Assembly: GCA_902520885.1 (NCBI GenBank)
Contig: CABYPW010000013.1
Span: forward strand, 1 to 64,000
DNA length: 64,000 nucleotides
Direction of reading: 5' to 3'
Source of the DNA: an uncultured SAR116 cluster alpha proteobacterium
GTDB taxonomy: Bacteria > Pseudomonadota > Alphaproteobacteria > Puniceispirillales > Puniceispirillaceae
Positions 18,676-28,006 of the stretch are shown here, in pieces. Within the stretch, counting starts at the first letter, position 1, and the number at the start of each line of letters is the position of its first letter. A program made the translations under genes and the position numbers. The notes below the pieces were generated by a model. That model had not been told where the DNA came from and did no database searches. It saw only the letters and a program-made list of their open reading frames with translations.

Positions 18676-19386
18676 ATGAGTTTTTTTCGTTCTTTATTAT
18701 TTTTGGTGACGTTTTATTTTTTCACTATACTGTTAAGTATAATTAGTCTTCCTCTTTTAGCATTGCCACCGAGATTTGCCTCACATTTGGGTTCTTTTTG
18801 GGGACGAATAGTTAATTTATGTCTTAAAACGATACCGATTGATTTTTCAATAAAAGGTAATGTTCACAAAAAAGAACAGGTAATTTACGCTGTAAAGCAT
18901 CAATCTGCTTGGGAAACATTAATTCTATATTGGCAATTAGAAAGACCAATAGTTGTACTAAAAAAAGAATTATTATTAATTCCAATCATAGGGGCGTTAA
19001 TGAAGCGTGCCGGCTGTATAGCTGTTGATAGAAAAGCAGGTATAAGTGCATTGAAAAAATTACAACGAGAGGCCACAGTTGCAAGACAAACAGGTAGATC
19101 TATCCTTATTTTTCCTCAGGGCACCCGTGTTTCACCATCTGACAATACAACACCCTATCAGGTTGGTGTATTTTCTATTTATCAATTATTATCCTCATCA
19201 GTTATTCCAGTTGCTCTTAATTCAGGTTATTATTGGCCAAGCAAGACACTTTTAAAAAAACCTGGTATTATAAATGTTGTTTTTTTGAATCCGATTAAAC
19301 CAGGTTTGTCTCGAAGTGAATTTATGACAAAATTAAAGCATGATATTGAAAGTTGTTGTGCTGAATTAGAAAAAAAGGAAGATTAA
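18676..19386 (+). CDS. plsC: 1-acyl-sn-glycerol-3-phosphate acyltransferase
   Basis: Acylates lysophosphatidic acid to phosphatidic acid in membrane lipid synthesis. A hydrophobic N-terminal segment (residues 3-28) is followed by the acyltransferase motif KHQSAWET, a variant of HX4D with Glu in place of Asp. LMKRAGCIAVDR and the substrate-binding FPQGTR motif come next. Length is 236 aa from ATG 18676; a GTG two codons earlier is possible. An AAGGAG lies rather far upstream (about 24 nt). DUF2237 starts 1 nt after its stop. Confidence 0.9.
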   Translation: MSFFRSLLFLVTFYFFTILLSIISLPLLALPPRFASHLGSFWGRIVNLCLKTIPIDFSIKGNVHKKEQVIYAVKHQSAWETLILYWQLERPIVVLKKELLLIPIIGALMKRAGCIAVDRKAGISALKKLQREATVARQTGRSILIFPQGTRVSPSDNTTPYQVGVFSIYQLLSSSVIPVALNSGYYWPSKTLLKKPGIINVVFLNPIKPGLSRSEFMTKLKHDIESCCAELEKKED

Positions 19387-19387
19387 T

Positions 19388-19771
19388 ATGGATGGTGAAA
19401 GCCCTTTTGGTAGTTCCCAAAGAAATGTATTAGGCGGTCTCCTAGAAGTATGCTCATATGACCCGTTGACCGGGTATTTCAGAGACGGTTGCTGTCACAC
19501 AGACATATCTGACAGGGGTGTTCATACGGTATGTGCAATTATGGATGATATATTTTTGGATTTTAGTAAAAAAATGGGAAATGATTTATCCACACCGCGC
19601 CCAGAGTTTGATTTTTTGGGTTTAAAGGCAGGTGACTATTGGTGTTTGTGCGCTGAAAGGTGGGAGGAGGCTAGATTAGCTGGTGTTGCGCCAAAGTTAA
19701 ATCTAAAAGCTTGTAATTTTAAAACCCTCAGCATTATACCCCTTGAGGTTTTAAATAAGTATGCGGTCTAA
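19388..19771 (+). CDS. DUF2237 family protein
   Basis: A 127-aa protein matching the DUF2237 pattern along its whole length: NVLGGLLEVCS, TGYFRDGCC, VHTVCAIM, GNDLSTPRPEFDFLGLK and GDYWCLCAERWEEA. Several cysteines are conserved in the family, but its function is not established. It starts immediately after plsC and overlaps the next small gene by 11 nt, so the three are probably co-transcribed. Confidence 0.88.
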   Translation: MDGESPFGSSQRNVLGGLLEVCSYDPLTGYFRDGCCHTDISDRGVHTVCAIMDDIFLDFSKKMGNDLSTPRPEFDFLGLKAGDYWCLCAERWEEARLAGVAPKLNLKACNFKTLSIIPLEVLNKYAV

Positions 19772-19964
19772 AGTTGATTTAAAACCTAAAATTAAAAAAC
19801 TAAAAGTTATTCAGGTTGATAGCATTTCTGATGAGGATAAGTCTGTTTGGTTTATCTGGATAGGTCTTGTTTTTATAGCAATCGCCGCCTTACCATTTAT
19901 CGCAAGGTCGCCGAATTTAGTAGGATTTATAGCAGATTTATGTCTGGCTGTTTTTCCAGTTTAG
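19761..19964 (+). CDS. Small single-pass membrane protein
   Basis: A 67-aa product with a lysine-rich N terminus, an acidic patch (SISDEDKS), then one hydrophobic segment (about residues 31-49) and a hydrophobic tail. No family is recognised. Its ATG lies inside the last codons of the DUF2237 gene, which suggests translational coupling. The call rests on the overlap, a clean frame and plausible membrane topology. Confidence 0.5.
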   Translation: MRSKVDLKPKIKKLKVIQVDSISDEDKSVWFIWIGLVFIAIAALPFIARSPNLVGFIADLCLAVFPV

Positions 19965-20173
19965 TTTTTTTATATTACAACAGAGATGCCATGCAAAAAG
20001 CAATAAAGAAGAGAAAGTATAAAGTGTCCCTCAAATGAGTTGGGACCGGCTAGTATTACTCATCTAAGGGACTAATAGTTTATACGGATGCAAGAAATCA
20101 ATGGATCTGTTTTAAAAAAAAAATTATTTTTAGACTTGATTCAGTTTAAAATACCAAAGGTTTTGCCAGACAA

Positions 20174-20605
20174 TTAATTTTTAAATTTTCGATGACATGA
20201 TTTGCAGCTATCACCAACAGTCGATGCGGCAGCCATTATTGCATCTTTATCAGATAGATTTGCTGCTTCTACGACTGAGAGTGCTGCTAGCTCAAATTTT
20301 TTTGCTGCTTTTTTGAAACCGTGAAAATCTTCCCATATTTTTTCTAATGCGTCCGATAGACCACCGCCACTTCCTTCTGGGAAATATTCAGGCATAACGG
20401 CAGCCCATTCTGCTAAAGACATGGAATAAGTTTTTATTTCATCTAAATTCCCGCTTCTGATAGAAGCGTAAAGGCCCTTTATATCTTGTTGGCTTTTTTT
20501 AAAGAAATTTTTACGTTCATTTATAACGTCAGCAGCGTTGTTAGTTGCATTTGAAACTACTGAAAAACTAATTGCTATTGTAATAAAAAGAATAAATAAG
20601 CGCAT
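20174..20605 (-). CDS. Periplasmic cytochrome c' family protein
   Basis: From ATG 20605 the product is about 143 aa. It has a cleavable signal peptide (hydrophobic residues 2-16, then SNA), a helical body, and a C-terminal haem site CKSCH followed by basic residues. A CxxCH at the extreme C terminus of a four-helix protein is the hallmark of cytochrome c'. Such proteins bind NO or take part in electron transfer; the role here is unknown. The frame opens 18 codons upstream, but the internal ATG gives a proper signal peptide. Confidence 0.85.
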   Translation of the reverse strand: MRLFILFITIAISFSVVSNATNNAADVINERKNFFKKSQQDIKGLYASIRSGNLDEIKTYSMSLAEWAAVMPEYFPEGSGGGLSDALEKIWEDFHGFKKAAKKFELAALSVVEAANLSDKDAIMAAASTVGDSCKSCHRKFKN

Positions 20606-20682
20606 CACTGAAAAGCCTGTTGTAAAAACATTACAGAAATTATACACAATTGACATCATTTTTGGATTAAAATTAGGATATA

Positions 20683-21564
20683 TTATTTTATATTTTTTTG
20701 TTCAAGCTTTATTTCTCGAAGCGCAATATAAATTCCCGCTCCTGTTATAATGAATATACCAAACCATGTCATCTTATTTGGGACTGCACCAAATAAATAA
20801 TAGCCAACAAAAGTTGCAGCAATAATTTGGAAGTAAACAAATGGAGATACTATGTTAGCGGCGGCTAATCTAAAAGCAGCGATCATTCCTATTTGGCCAA
20901 TTGCAGAGAATATGGCGAAGCACGATAAATAAGGTAGCTGGGATTGGGTGATTGGACTTGAAAAGAAAAATAATAGGGGTAGAAGAAAAAAGGATGAACA
21001 AAGAGAGGTATGAAAAACGCCACAGATAAGTGGACTTTCTGGTGCTAATTTTCGATTCAAAAGATAAAAAAAAGAGATAAACAACCCCGAACATAATGCT
21101 ATGAGATAACCCGGTGTTTCACCTGCTAAACTAGGTTGTAAAATGATAATTACACCTGAGAAACCAACAAGCACTGCGATAATGCGTCTAAAACCGAGTG
21201 GACGTTCACCTAATAACCATGGTGATAAAGCAGTAACTATCAAAGGAGAGACAAATACTACAGCTATAGCATCAGCAATGTGTATAAAACTCACAGACCA
21301 ATAATAAAAACCAACGCCGAGGCAGGCACATGCTCCACGTAATAACTGAAGCCACATTTTTGGTGGTTTAAGCGCTCTATTCCCAAAATAAAGGCTAATA
21401 GGGACTGATAAAATAACCACAAGAAACATATATTGAATAGATAAAAATGTTACTGGCGTGATCTCTGCCGATAATAATTTTGAAATACCATCTTTAATAG
21501 AGTTTAAACTTACAGCCCCAATAAACAGGAAGATGGCAAGAGGCACATTATTACGCGTTGACAT
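20683..21564 (-). CDS. EamA/DMT family transporter
   Basis: Ten hydrophobic segments in 293 aa, arranged as two EamA repeats, including VFVSPLIVTALSPWLLGERP in repeat 1 and FQIIAATFVGYYLFG in repeat 2. DMT proteins export or import small metabolites; the substrate cannot be read from sequence. It lies 3 nt downstream of a second EamA gene, so they probably form one transcript. Confidence 0.88.
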   Translation of the reverse strand: MSTRNNVPLAIFLFIGAVSLNSIKDGISKLLSAEITPVTFLSIQYMFLVVILSVPISLYFGNRALKPPKMWLQLLRGACACLGVGFYYWSVSFIHIADAIAVVFVSPLIVTALSPWLLGERPLGFRRIIAVLVGFSGVIIILQPSLAGETPGYLIALCSGLFISFFYLLNRKLAPESPLICGVFHTSLCSSFFLLPLLFFFSSPITQSQLPYLSCFAIFSAIGQIGMIAAFRLAAANIVSPFVYFQIIAATFVGYYLFGAVPNKMTWFGIFIITGAGIYIALREIKLEQKNIK

Positions 21565-21567
21565 ATA

Positions 21568-22437
21568 TTACTTATCCCGATGTGTTTTAAGGTTTACTAT
21601 GTTGGCACCTACAATCAAAATTGCTCCTATCAAAACAAAAATAGATAATGCTTCGTCATAAGCAAAGAAACCAACTAAGGCAATAAGTGGTAGGCGCAAA
21701 AATTCCAATGGTGCAACAACTGAGGCAGGTGCAAGAGTGAGTGCCGATGTAATGCAAAAATGTGCTGTAAGCCCCCCGATACTAATTATGGTAATCCAGT
21801 GTAAGGATGTGATTTTTGGAGTGGCAATATTTCCATGTATACTCGCAAAAAATAAACTTAATAAAAATTGCATTACGGTTAACCAGAACAAAATACAGGT
21901 TACAGAATAGTTTCTTGTAAGAAGCTTGGTTGTAAGAACACTTCCTGCAAACCCCACTGCACAGAAAATAGCGGCTAACATTCCAAATGATAAGCCGCTT
22001 GCCTCTGGCCTTGCTATAATTAAAATCCCACTAAACCCAACACAAATGGTTAAAAATTTGAGTTTTGTAAATGTCTCTTTTAGAAATAGTGGAGCCATTA
22101 AGGCAACCCACAATGGTGCTGTGAATTCAAATGCAAATAATTGGGCTAAGGTAACTTGAGTTACCGCAAAATACCATAAAGTTTGTCCAAAAAAATGACT
22201 TATATTCCTTAATGCATGAAGTTTGAGGTGAGTAAACTTTATTTGATTTAACGCATTAAATTTCCATGCAAAAGCCAAAACGATCACTATACCGGCGAGT
22301 GAGCGCCAAAGCATTATCTCAAAGCTATTTAATTCACCGCCTAATTCTCTACCAGATATTGCCATTAGGCTGAAACTAAAAACGGCTCCAAGCATCCAAA
22401 AACCAGCTTTCATCGAAGCAGAAAAAGTCAGAAACAT
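21568..22437 (-). CDS. EamA/DMT family transporter
   Basis: A 289-aa protein with about ten hydrophobic segments and the two-repeat EamA plan. The repeat 1 motif is ALMAPLFLKETFTKLKFLTI and the repeat 2 motif PLEFLRLPLIALVGFFAYDE. Immediately upstream of a paralogous transporter gene (3-nt gap). Substrate unknown; a heteromeric pair is possible but not shown. Confidence 0.88.
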   Translation of the reverse strand: MFLTFSASMKAGFWMLGAVFSFSLMAISGRELGGELNSFEIMLWRSLAGIVIVLAFAWKFNALNQIKFTHLKLHALRNISHFFGQTLWYFAVTQVTLAQLFAFEFTAPLWVALMAPLFLKETFTKLKFLTICVGFSGILIIARPEASGLSFGMLAAIFCAVGFAGSVLTTKLLTRNYSVTCILFWLTVMQFLLSLFFASIHGNIATPKITSLHWITIISIGGLTAHFCITSALTLAPASVVAPLEFLRLPLIALVGFFAYDEALSIFVLIGAILIVGANIVNLKTHRDK

Positions 22438-22761
22438 TAGAGCACTCTTTTATTGATGAGGGGTAAAGGCCAAAACTAGACTATTTTAGTAAGATGCGGA
22501 AAATAAAGCATCTTTCCAAGATTTAAACAAATGAATACATTATGAAAATAAATAAATTTGAAATTTTGATATTAAAAAATGTTGTAGAGCAAAAATCATC
22601 TTTGCTTAATATGGAACTATTTTTCTAAAAAATTAATGAAAATGTTCATCAAAAACCTATATATGAATTTTTTATTTTTCAAAAACTCATAATTTATGAT
22701 TAATTTTTTAAAAATAGCCAAAGATTGCTATTTAGTTTCTTGAAAAAATAGGAGTGATGAC
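22438..22761. other. AT-rich divergent intergenic region
   Basis: This 324-bp stretch separates the divergent EamA and Gfo/Idh genes. It is strongly AT-rich with A- and T-runs. I see no gene, tRNA or clear operator in it. It must carry the start signals of both flanking genes. Confidence 0.5.
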
Positions 22762-23916
22762 TTGTCTGGCGATAAATTAAGAACGAGCATTGGTTTGGCA
22801 ATAATTGGATGCGGGGATATTGGAAAAGCTAGAGCTCAATTTGCAAGAATGTATCCAGCCGTTGAATGGATAGGTGTTTGTGATGTTAATTTAGACTTAG
22901 CAAAGTTATTAGCCGAGCAAATTCACGCTGATTTTGTTACTAATGATGCATCAGAATTGCTATCCCGCTCTGAGCTAAATGCTGTAATTATTGCTACAAA
23001 TGAGACCGCACATTTTATCCCAGTTTCACTTGCTATTGAAAGAAATTTATCTTTGTTCATTGAAAAGCCACTGGCAGTTGAGTTCAAACAATCAAAAGAA
23101 TTATTAAATAAAATCATGTGCAATAATATTGATGCCGTAATGGGCTATACACAGCGATTTAGGCAACGCTTTTTAATAGTAAAAGAAAAACTCTTAAATA
23201 ATCAAATTGGAGCTGTAACATCTATTTCAGCCAGAGGATTGCTTAACCGCGCAATCGCAAACATGGTGCTTTCGAGGGCGAATGACCATACAAATATTAC
23301 ACCGATGGTAATTAGCGGAACACATATGCTAGATATGTGTTTATGGCTGGCAGGAGAATGCAAGCCCAAAAAGATCTTTGCAAAGTCAACTGATAAAGTT
23401 TTTGGTAATGCTGGTAGTAAGGATACTACCATGGCTATTGTAGAATTTGACAATGATATTTTGCTCTCTGTAAGCCATAGCTGGTCAGCACCAGAAAATT
23501 GGCCTGGCGGTGTTTATGGAATGCAAATTGGACTGATTGGGACGGAAGGTATAATTGAAATTGATGACATGCATAAAGATGTAATACTTGCAAGCAATCA
23601 ATATCAGCCAGCAGGATACAAAAAAAAATCAACGGACATAGTAGATGTATCAAACACAAATTATGAAAGTAGGAATGTTGATTTTCTTACGAGCATTCCA
23701 TTTGGCCAGAGAAGCCAGTCGGAAATGTGGGGACCAATAAGGGAAGAGACATTTTCATGGTTCCATAGGCTTATGACTGGCGCTAAAACACCACATACTA
23801 CAGCAAAGGAGGGTCATGAGAATTTAGCAATATGTTTGGCAATTGACCTTGCTGCAAAAACTGGAAACTTAATTGATATACCAGCAGATTTAAATGATTT
23901 AGAGTCATATTTTTAA
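22762..23916 (+). CDS. Gfo/Idh/MocA family oxidoreductase
   Basis: A 384-aa NAD(P)-dependent dehydrogenase. The N-terminal Rossmann motif is LAIIGCGDIGKARA, and the family's EKP motif is present as FIEKPLAVEF (about residue 96). The C-terminal alpha/beta domain includes GTHMLDMCLWLAGE, where the conserved His region lies. Substrates are usually sugars, inositols or related polyols; the exact one cannot be told. The start is TTG at 22762, supported by GGAG 7 nt upstream and no in-frame ATG nearby. Confidence 0.88.
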   Translation: MSGDKLRTSIGLAIIGCGDIGKARAQFARMYPAVEWIGVCDVNLDLAKLLAEQIHADFVTNDASELLSRSELNAVIIATNETAHFIPVSLAIERNLSLFIEKPLAVEFKQSKELLNKIMCNNIDAVMGYTQRFRQRFLIVKEKLLNNQIGAVTSISARGLLNRAIANMVLSRANDHTNITPMVISGTHMLDMCLWLAGECKPKKIFAKSTDKVFGNAGSKDTTMAIVEFDNDILLSVSHSWSAPENWPGGVYGMQIGLIGTEGIIEIDDMHKDVILASNQYQPAGYKKKSTDIVDVSNTNYESRNVDFLTSIPFGQRSQSEMWGPIREETFSWFHRLMTGAKTPHTTAKEGHENLAICLAIDLAAKTGNLIDIPADLNDLESYF

Positions 23917-24061
23917 AAAAATATTTTAAAATTTATATGAAGAGGTGTTTTATCGAACTAATAAAATACACTTAAAAATTAGCTATTTGTATTGTCGATT
24001 TACCACAAATAAACTAGCGTAGTTATTATTCAATGAGGTTTTTTTATAAGGGTAAAATTAG

Positions 24062-25174
24062 ATGTCCGCAAAAGCAAGAAGTGGTTTTTTAGTTGTAGCA
24101 GATGTTTCTGGATATACTCGTTTTCTGGCAGATACGGAGCTCGAGCACGCCAATGGAATTATAAAGGATTTATTTGATGCAATAATCCCCTGCTTTGAGA
24201 AATCTGTTGAAATTTCAAAATTTATGGGAGATGCAATTTTTGGGCATAGCGATGATTATGCATATTTAAATTCACAGCATATGCTGGATTTCGCTCAAGA
24301 TGTTTATAACGCTTTTGCAGATAAAAAAGAACTAATCAACATTAATACCTCTTGCAAATGCAGTGCCTGCTCAAATATGTCAGAATTGGATTTAAAGATA
24401 TTCATCCATTATGGAAAATACATTAATCAATCCTTACAGGGTAGGGAGGAGTTAGCCGGCTCGGATGTGAATAGTCTTTTTAGGCTTATGAAAAATGATG
24501 TTGTCGAGAATACTAATATTGAACCTTATCTATTAGTCACAGATAATGCATTGGAAGCAATGGCTCTTTCTGATTATGGAAATGGCAAATTTAGAATGTC
24601 ACAAAATTATGAGCATATAGGAGAAATTAAGTTTGTTGTTGATGATTTGAGTAAAGATTGGAAAATTCATCGCCAGGCAAAAAGGCACTATATTGAGCCT
24701 TTTGATAAATTATTATTTGATGAAATTACTGTAGAAGCCAATGCAGGAGCTCAACTAGCATTTCTAATTTACACTAAACCTGAATGGCGAAAAAAGGTAA
24801 TGCATGCGGACAAGATGGAAATATTTAATAAAAACTCTGCAAAATTAGGTGAGGGAACATCCTTTCATTGTCATCATGGAGACCAAGTTTTCAAAATGGA
24901 AATAACAGATTGGAAAACAGGTAGCTATGTTTCATTAAAACATGTTCTACCCTTTGGATTATGTGTGCGTGAGACAACAGAGTTTATTCAAAATGGCAAC
25001 AAATGTATTGTTAAAACAAGGTTTTCTGAGATAGATACATCTGGTGTGTTGGGTAAAATATTGGTGGGCTTTATCAGAAAAAAGGTGAGAGACACATTAC
25101 AGGAGGGAATGACAGTCGTTCTAGACAGTATAGCATCACTTGCAGATGAATTAACCCAAGTTCAAACGAAATAA
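24062..25174 (+). CDS. DUF2652 protein with C-terminal SRPBCC-like domain
   Basis: The first ~190 residues match DUF2652, a relative of class III nucleotide cyclase domains: FLVVADVSGYTRFLADTELEHA, then a KFMGDAIFG segment in place of the cyclase GDxxxA strand. A short CKCSACSN cysteine cluster (about residue 98) could bind metal. Residues ~215-370 look like an SRPBCC/polyketide-cyclase ligand-binding domain (GEGTSFHCHHGDQ, KTRFSEIDTSGVLGK). Catalytic activity is not shown; the family may be degenerate cyclases. It stands alone on the plus strand. Confidence 0.72.
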   Translation: MSAKARSGFLVVADVSGYTRFLADTELEHANGIIKDLFDAIIPCFEKSVEISKFMGDAIFGHSDDYAYLNSQHMLDFAQDVYNAFADKKELININTSCKCSACSNMSELDLKIFIHYGKYINQSLQGREELAGSDVNSLFRLMKNDVVENTNIEPYLLVTDNALEAMALSDYGNGKFRMSQNYEHIGEIKFVVDDLSKDWKIHRQAKRHYIEPFDKLLFDEITVEANAGAQLAFLIYTKPEWRKKVMHADKMEIFNKNSAKLGEGTSFHCHHGDQVFKMEITDWKTGSYVSLKHVLPFGLCVRETTEFIQNGNKCIVKTRFSEIDTSGVLGKILVGFIRKKVRDTLQEGMTVVLDSIASLADELTQVQTK

Positions 25175-25201
25175 GCTTTTAAAAAAATAGACATCATTTC
25201 T

Positions 25202-25348
25202 CTAGCTATTGAATAATGCAATAGTAGCCAAACTAGCTATACTGAAGCCGGCCCAATACTTCCAACCTGATAAGTTAGACTTCTCGGCTATTAGTGTCCA
25301 GATAAGCCATACTGAGCCGGCAATTATGATTTTTGTGATATTATTCAT
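25202..25348 (-). CDS. Possible 48-aa two-helix membrane protein
   Basis: This frame begins MNNITKIIIAG and contains two hydrophobic stretches (about residues 5-21 and 32-45) separated by a basic loop with KSNLSGWKYW. A weak AAGAAG lies upstream of the ATG. It shares the interval with a plus-strand 61-codon frame that lacks a convincing start. The minus frame has the more protein-like make-up. No family recognised. Confidence 0.4.
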   Translation of the reverse strand: MNNITKIIIAGSVWLIWTLIAEKSNLSGWKYWAGFSIASLATIALFNS

Positions 25349-25486
25349 ATTATTAGCTTCTTTATCTATTTACATTCCTTATTTGACTCAATAACTTAAA
25401 CAGCTAATTGACAAATAGCTACCCTCATCGAACGTATTTTATAAAAGCTAAATTGTTAAAGTGAAATAAAAAATTTTCTTAAATAT

Positions 25487-26467
25487 TTATTCCTGTTTAA
25501 ATATTAACATTATTCTTCCAATATGCTCATTCTTTGCCATTCTAAGAAGAGCCATATCAATATCCTTGAATTGAAATTGAGAGTCTATTGGCATCTGAAG
25601 ATGTTTTGAAGCGATTGCATTCCACAAATCATTAAAAGCAGATTTTGTTACTTTTTGGTGCTCTTGTATATTTCTCGTTCGCCCTGTCGTTCCAATGAAA
25701 GTAATACGTCTCTCTGCATGCTTATTAAAATCAAATTCATACGACTGACCACTTAATCTTCCGACATTTATTATCCTACCACCAATTTTTGTTACTGATA
25801 AATTAGCGCTCGCAAAGGGTCCTGAGAGTTGGTCAACCACTAAATCAACTCCCTTTTGTTCTGTTGCATTTAAAATAGTATCTTTCCAATTCTTATTAGA
25901 AATATCTATGCAAATATCTGCGTGATATTGTTTCAGGATATTAAATTTACTGTTATCACGAGTGCTACCAAATATTTTTTTTGCTCCAAGAAATTTCGCT
26001 ATCTGAAGCCCCATTAAACCAACTCCGCTAGTAGCACCCTGTATGAGAATTGTTTGGTCCTTTTTAAAAAGTCCATTGGTTATTATTGCATCATGCATCG
26101 TTAAAACGGCAGAATTGTATGCTCCTGCCTGCACAAAGGTCATCTCATTTGAGGGTATAGGTAAAACGCGTCTATAGTCTGCAACATTATATTCTGCCCA
26201 TCCGCCTGCACCTTGTGCAACAACTTTATCTCCGACTGAAAAACCGGAGACTCCTTCGCCAATTTCGACTATTTTTCCACAACAAGTAGCTCCTAAAATT
26301 TTTTGTGTTCCTGACACATGACCAAAAGATTGCCCCTGTGTTTCTAAAAGGTCTGATCGATTTATGGTGGAGGAATAGACTTCAATCAAAACCTGAGTTT
26401 CATTTATAGTTGGTTTTTCAACGTCTGCTATCTCAACGCCATTTAATCCTAGCACAATAGCTTTCAT
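25487..26467 (-). CDS. Zinc-free MDR-family quinone oxidoreductase
   Basis: A 326-aa medium-chain dehydrogenase/reductase of the QOR type. The N-terminal GroES-like domain (residues 1-115) has EVYSSTINRSDLLETQG and GDKVVAQGAGGWAEY. The NADPH-binding domain has IQGATSGVGLMGLQIAKFLGA (residues ~143-162). Zinc-ligand cysteines of alcohol dehydrogenases are absent. It probably reduces quinones or enones with NADPH; the substrate is unknown. Its 5' end is 84 nt from the cupin gene on the same strand. Confidence 0.85.
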   Translation of the reverse strand: MKAIVLGLNGVEIADVEKPTINETQVLIEVYSSTINRSDLLETQGQSFGHVSGTQKILGATCCGKIVEIGEGVSGFSVGDKVVAQGAGGWAEYNVADYRRVLPIPSNEMTFVQAGAYNSAVLTMHDAIITNGLFKKDQTILIQGATSGVGLMGLQIAKFLGAKKIFGSTRDNSKFNILKQYHADICIDISNKNWKDTILNATEQKGVDLVVDQLSGPFASANLSVTKIGGRIINVGRLSGQSYEFDFNKHAERRITFIGTTGRTRNIQEHQKVTKSAFNDLWNAIASKHLQMPIDSQFQFKDIDMALLRMAKNEHIGRIMLIFKQE

Positions 26468-26551
26468 ATATGTTTTGCTCCCTACAATGCAAAAAACACG
26501 ATGGGTTTAAATTAGTTCCAGGTTTTTTTTGCAAATTATAACCTTATAAGA

Positions 26552-26908
26552 TTAATGATTTTCGCCCCAAGCTCCATGAAATTCATAAGCTACTGCTGGC
26601 ATATCTCCAACAACCCAAGCATCATGCCCTGGTTCTATGGCATAAGCATCTCCCGCAGAATAGGTGATTTCACCTCCATCAATATGTTTACAAGTTATTG
26701 TACCTTCGACGATAACTCCAACATGTTTGGCCTGACAGCTATCTGTTTTGACAATAGGCTTGATATCTTTTGACCATTTCCAGCCAGGTTGAACTGTTAA
26801 TTTCATAACTCTTTGCCCAAGCACATTGACTGTTTCAACTCTAGCATTGTTGGGTGTTGAAACTTCATCCGCCTCTGTCTTAAAATTTTTACGCTCCAAA
26901 CTCGCCAT
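26552..26908 (-). CDS. Cupin-domain protein
   Basis: A 118-aa single-domain cupin. WKWSKDIKPIV and the VGVIVEGTITCKHIDGGEI stretch form the first cupin motif, and AYAIEPGHDAWVVG the second. The metal-site histidines are only partly kept. Similar small cupins bind small ligands or act as isomerases or dioxygenases; nothing in the sequence narrows this down. A CCTCC-complementary ribosome site (GGAGGGG) lies just before the ATG. Confidence 0.82.
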   Translation of the reverse strand: MASLERKNFKTEADEVSTPNNARVETVNVLGQRVMKLTVQPGWKWSKDIKPIVKTDSCQAKHVGVIVEGTITCKHIDGGEITYSAGDAYAIEPGHDAWVVGDMPAVAYEFHGAWGENH

Positions 26909-27002
26909 TTTCCCCTCCTAAAAACAAAATAAGTTTTTATGATTAATTTTATATTTTTGATTACGGTATCACTAATTTTGTTTGAAAAGGTAGAAATTTT
27001 TT

Positions 27003-27743
27003 TTATTGTTTGAGATAATAATACAGGCGCCCGATATATTCTCTTATGCCTTTACTTGTTTCATAAAAACCATATGCACTTGGAAAAAAGAATGTCCAAT
27101 TAATTTCATAACCGAGGGCTTTAAAATCAACAGGGAATGAATCGGCGCTAATTCCTTGTTTGAGGAATATGAATTCTGTTCTTGGAATATGAAAACTTGA
27201 AGTTACTATTATAACTTTATTGATATTATCCACGGTCAATAATTCCTTAATTGCTTCAGCTTCTTCAAATGTGTTGGCTGCTATTTTTGTCAGAATTATT
27301 TTATTTTCTGGGATTCCTAATTCAATAGCTTTTCTTTTTAGTATCTCACCCTCAGGAGGAGAATTAGACCAGGGTAAAAGGCCTCTAGTAAAGATGATTT
27401 TTTCTGCTTTATTGGACTTTAGGATCCTCAAACCAGCAAAAAATCTGTCTGGGTCACCCCATTCAACGAAATCCACACCGTGAATTTTATTTGTTGTTAA
27501 CATTCCACTTAATACAACCACTGCGTCATAATTTTCAATTTCATTTAAATGCTTGGGTGGATTTGAGCGTTCAAGAGAAACCCATATTAAATGGGATGTT
27601 ATCTTTAAAGAACAAAGGCAAATTAAAAAAATGCCTAAAAAAATTAACTTAGACTTTCTCAAAAATATACTTAGCAATAATATAAAAATGATTAATATTA
27701 GAGGGGAAACTATTAGCGGAAGTATCTTGTGAAAATAAATCAA
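27003..27743 (-). CDS. YdcF-like (DUF218) membrane protein
   Basis: A 246-aa protein with two N-terminal transmembrane segments (about residues 8-28 and 31-52) and a DUF218 domain beginning YDAVVVLSGML. Family positions include GLRILKSNKAEKIIFTRG, GIPENKI, NTFEEAEAI and VTSSFHIPRTEFIF. DUF218 proteins such as SanA and ElyC act in envelope integrity; the fold binds nucleotides. The role here is inferred only at that level. Confidence 0.85.
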   Translation of the reverse strand: MIYFHKILPLIVSPLILIIFILLLSIFLRKSKLIFLGIFLICLCSLKITSHLIWVSLERSNPPKHLNEIENYDAVVVLSGMLTTNKIHGVDFVEWGDPDRFFAGLRILKSNKAEKIIFTRGLLPWSNSPPEGEILKRKAIELGIPENKIILTKIAANTFEEAEAIKELLTVDNINKVIIVTSSFHIPRTEFIFLKQGISADSFPVDFKALGYEINWTFFFPSAYGFYETSKGIREYIGRLYYYLKQ

Positions 27744-28006
27744 AAATTTTCCTTTTAAATTTCTTGGCTATATTTAATGTTTTAAATGTTACATGAAAGA
27801 TTAATAGCTTGATCAATATAATTTTACCAAAAAAGTGGGAGTGCTAAAGAAGGCATCATTTTTATTTTTCACTCAAGAATTAATCGAAAAGAATTTAAAA
27901 ATTAGCATCTATTTTAAATTTCTCATATGTCTACCCAGAACTGTAATGACCAAAAATATGGCAAAAACTACTCCACGGAATAGAATGATAACTATATAAC
28001 TGTTTT

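Noticed and set aside
25209-25394. Plus-strand 61-codon frame with a hydrophobic end
   Set aside because: It needs a TTG start with no ribosome site and overlaps a more protein-like minus frame. Kept only as an alternative.
27909-28005. Minus-strand hydrophobic frame after copD locus 1 (for example ILFRGVVFAIFLVITVLG)
   Set aside because: It looks like a membrane helix, but no ATG, GTG or TTG opens it after the copD stop.
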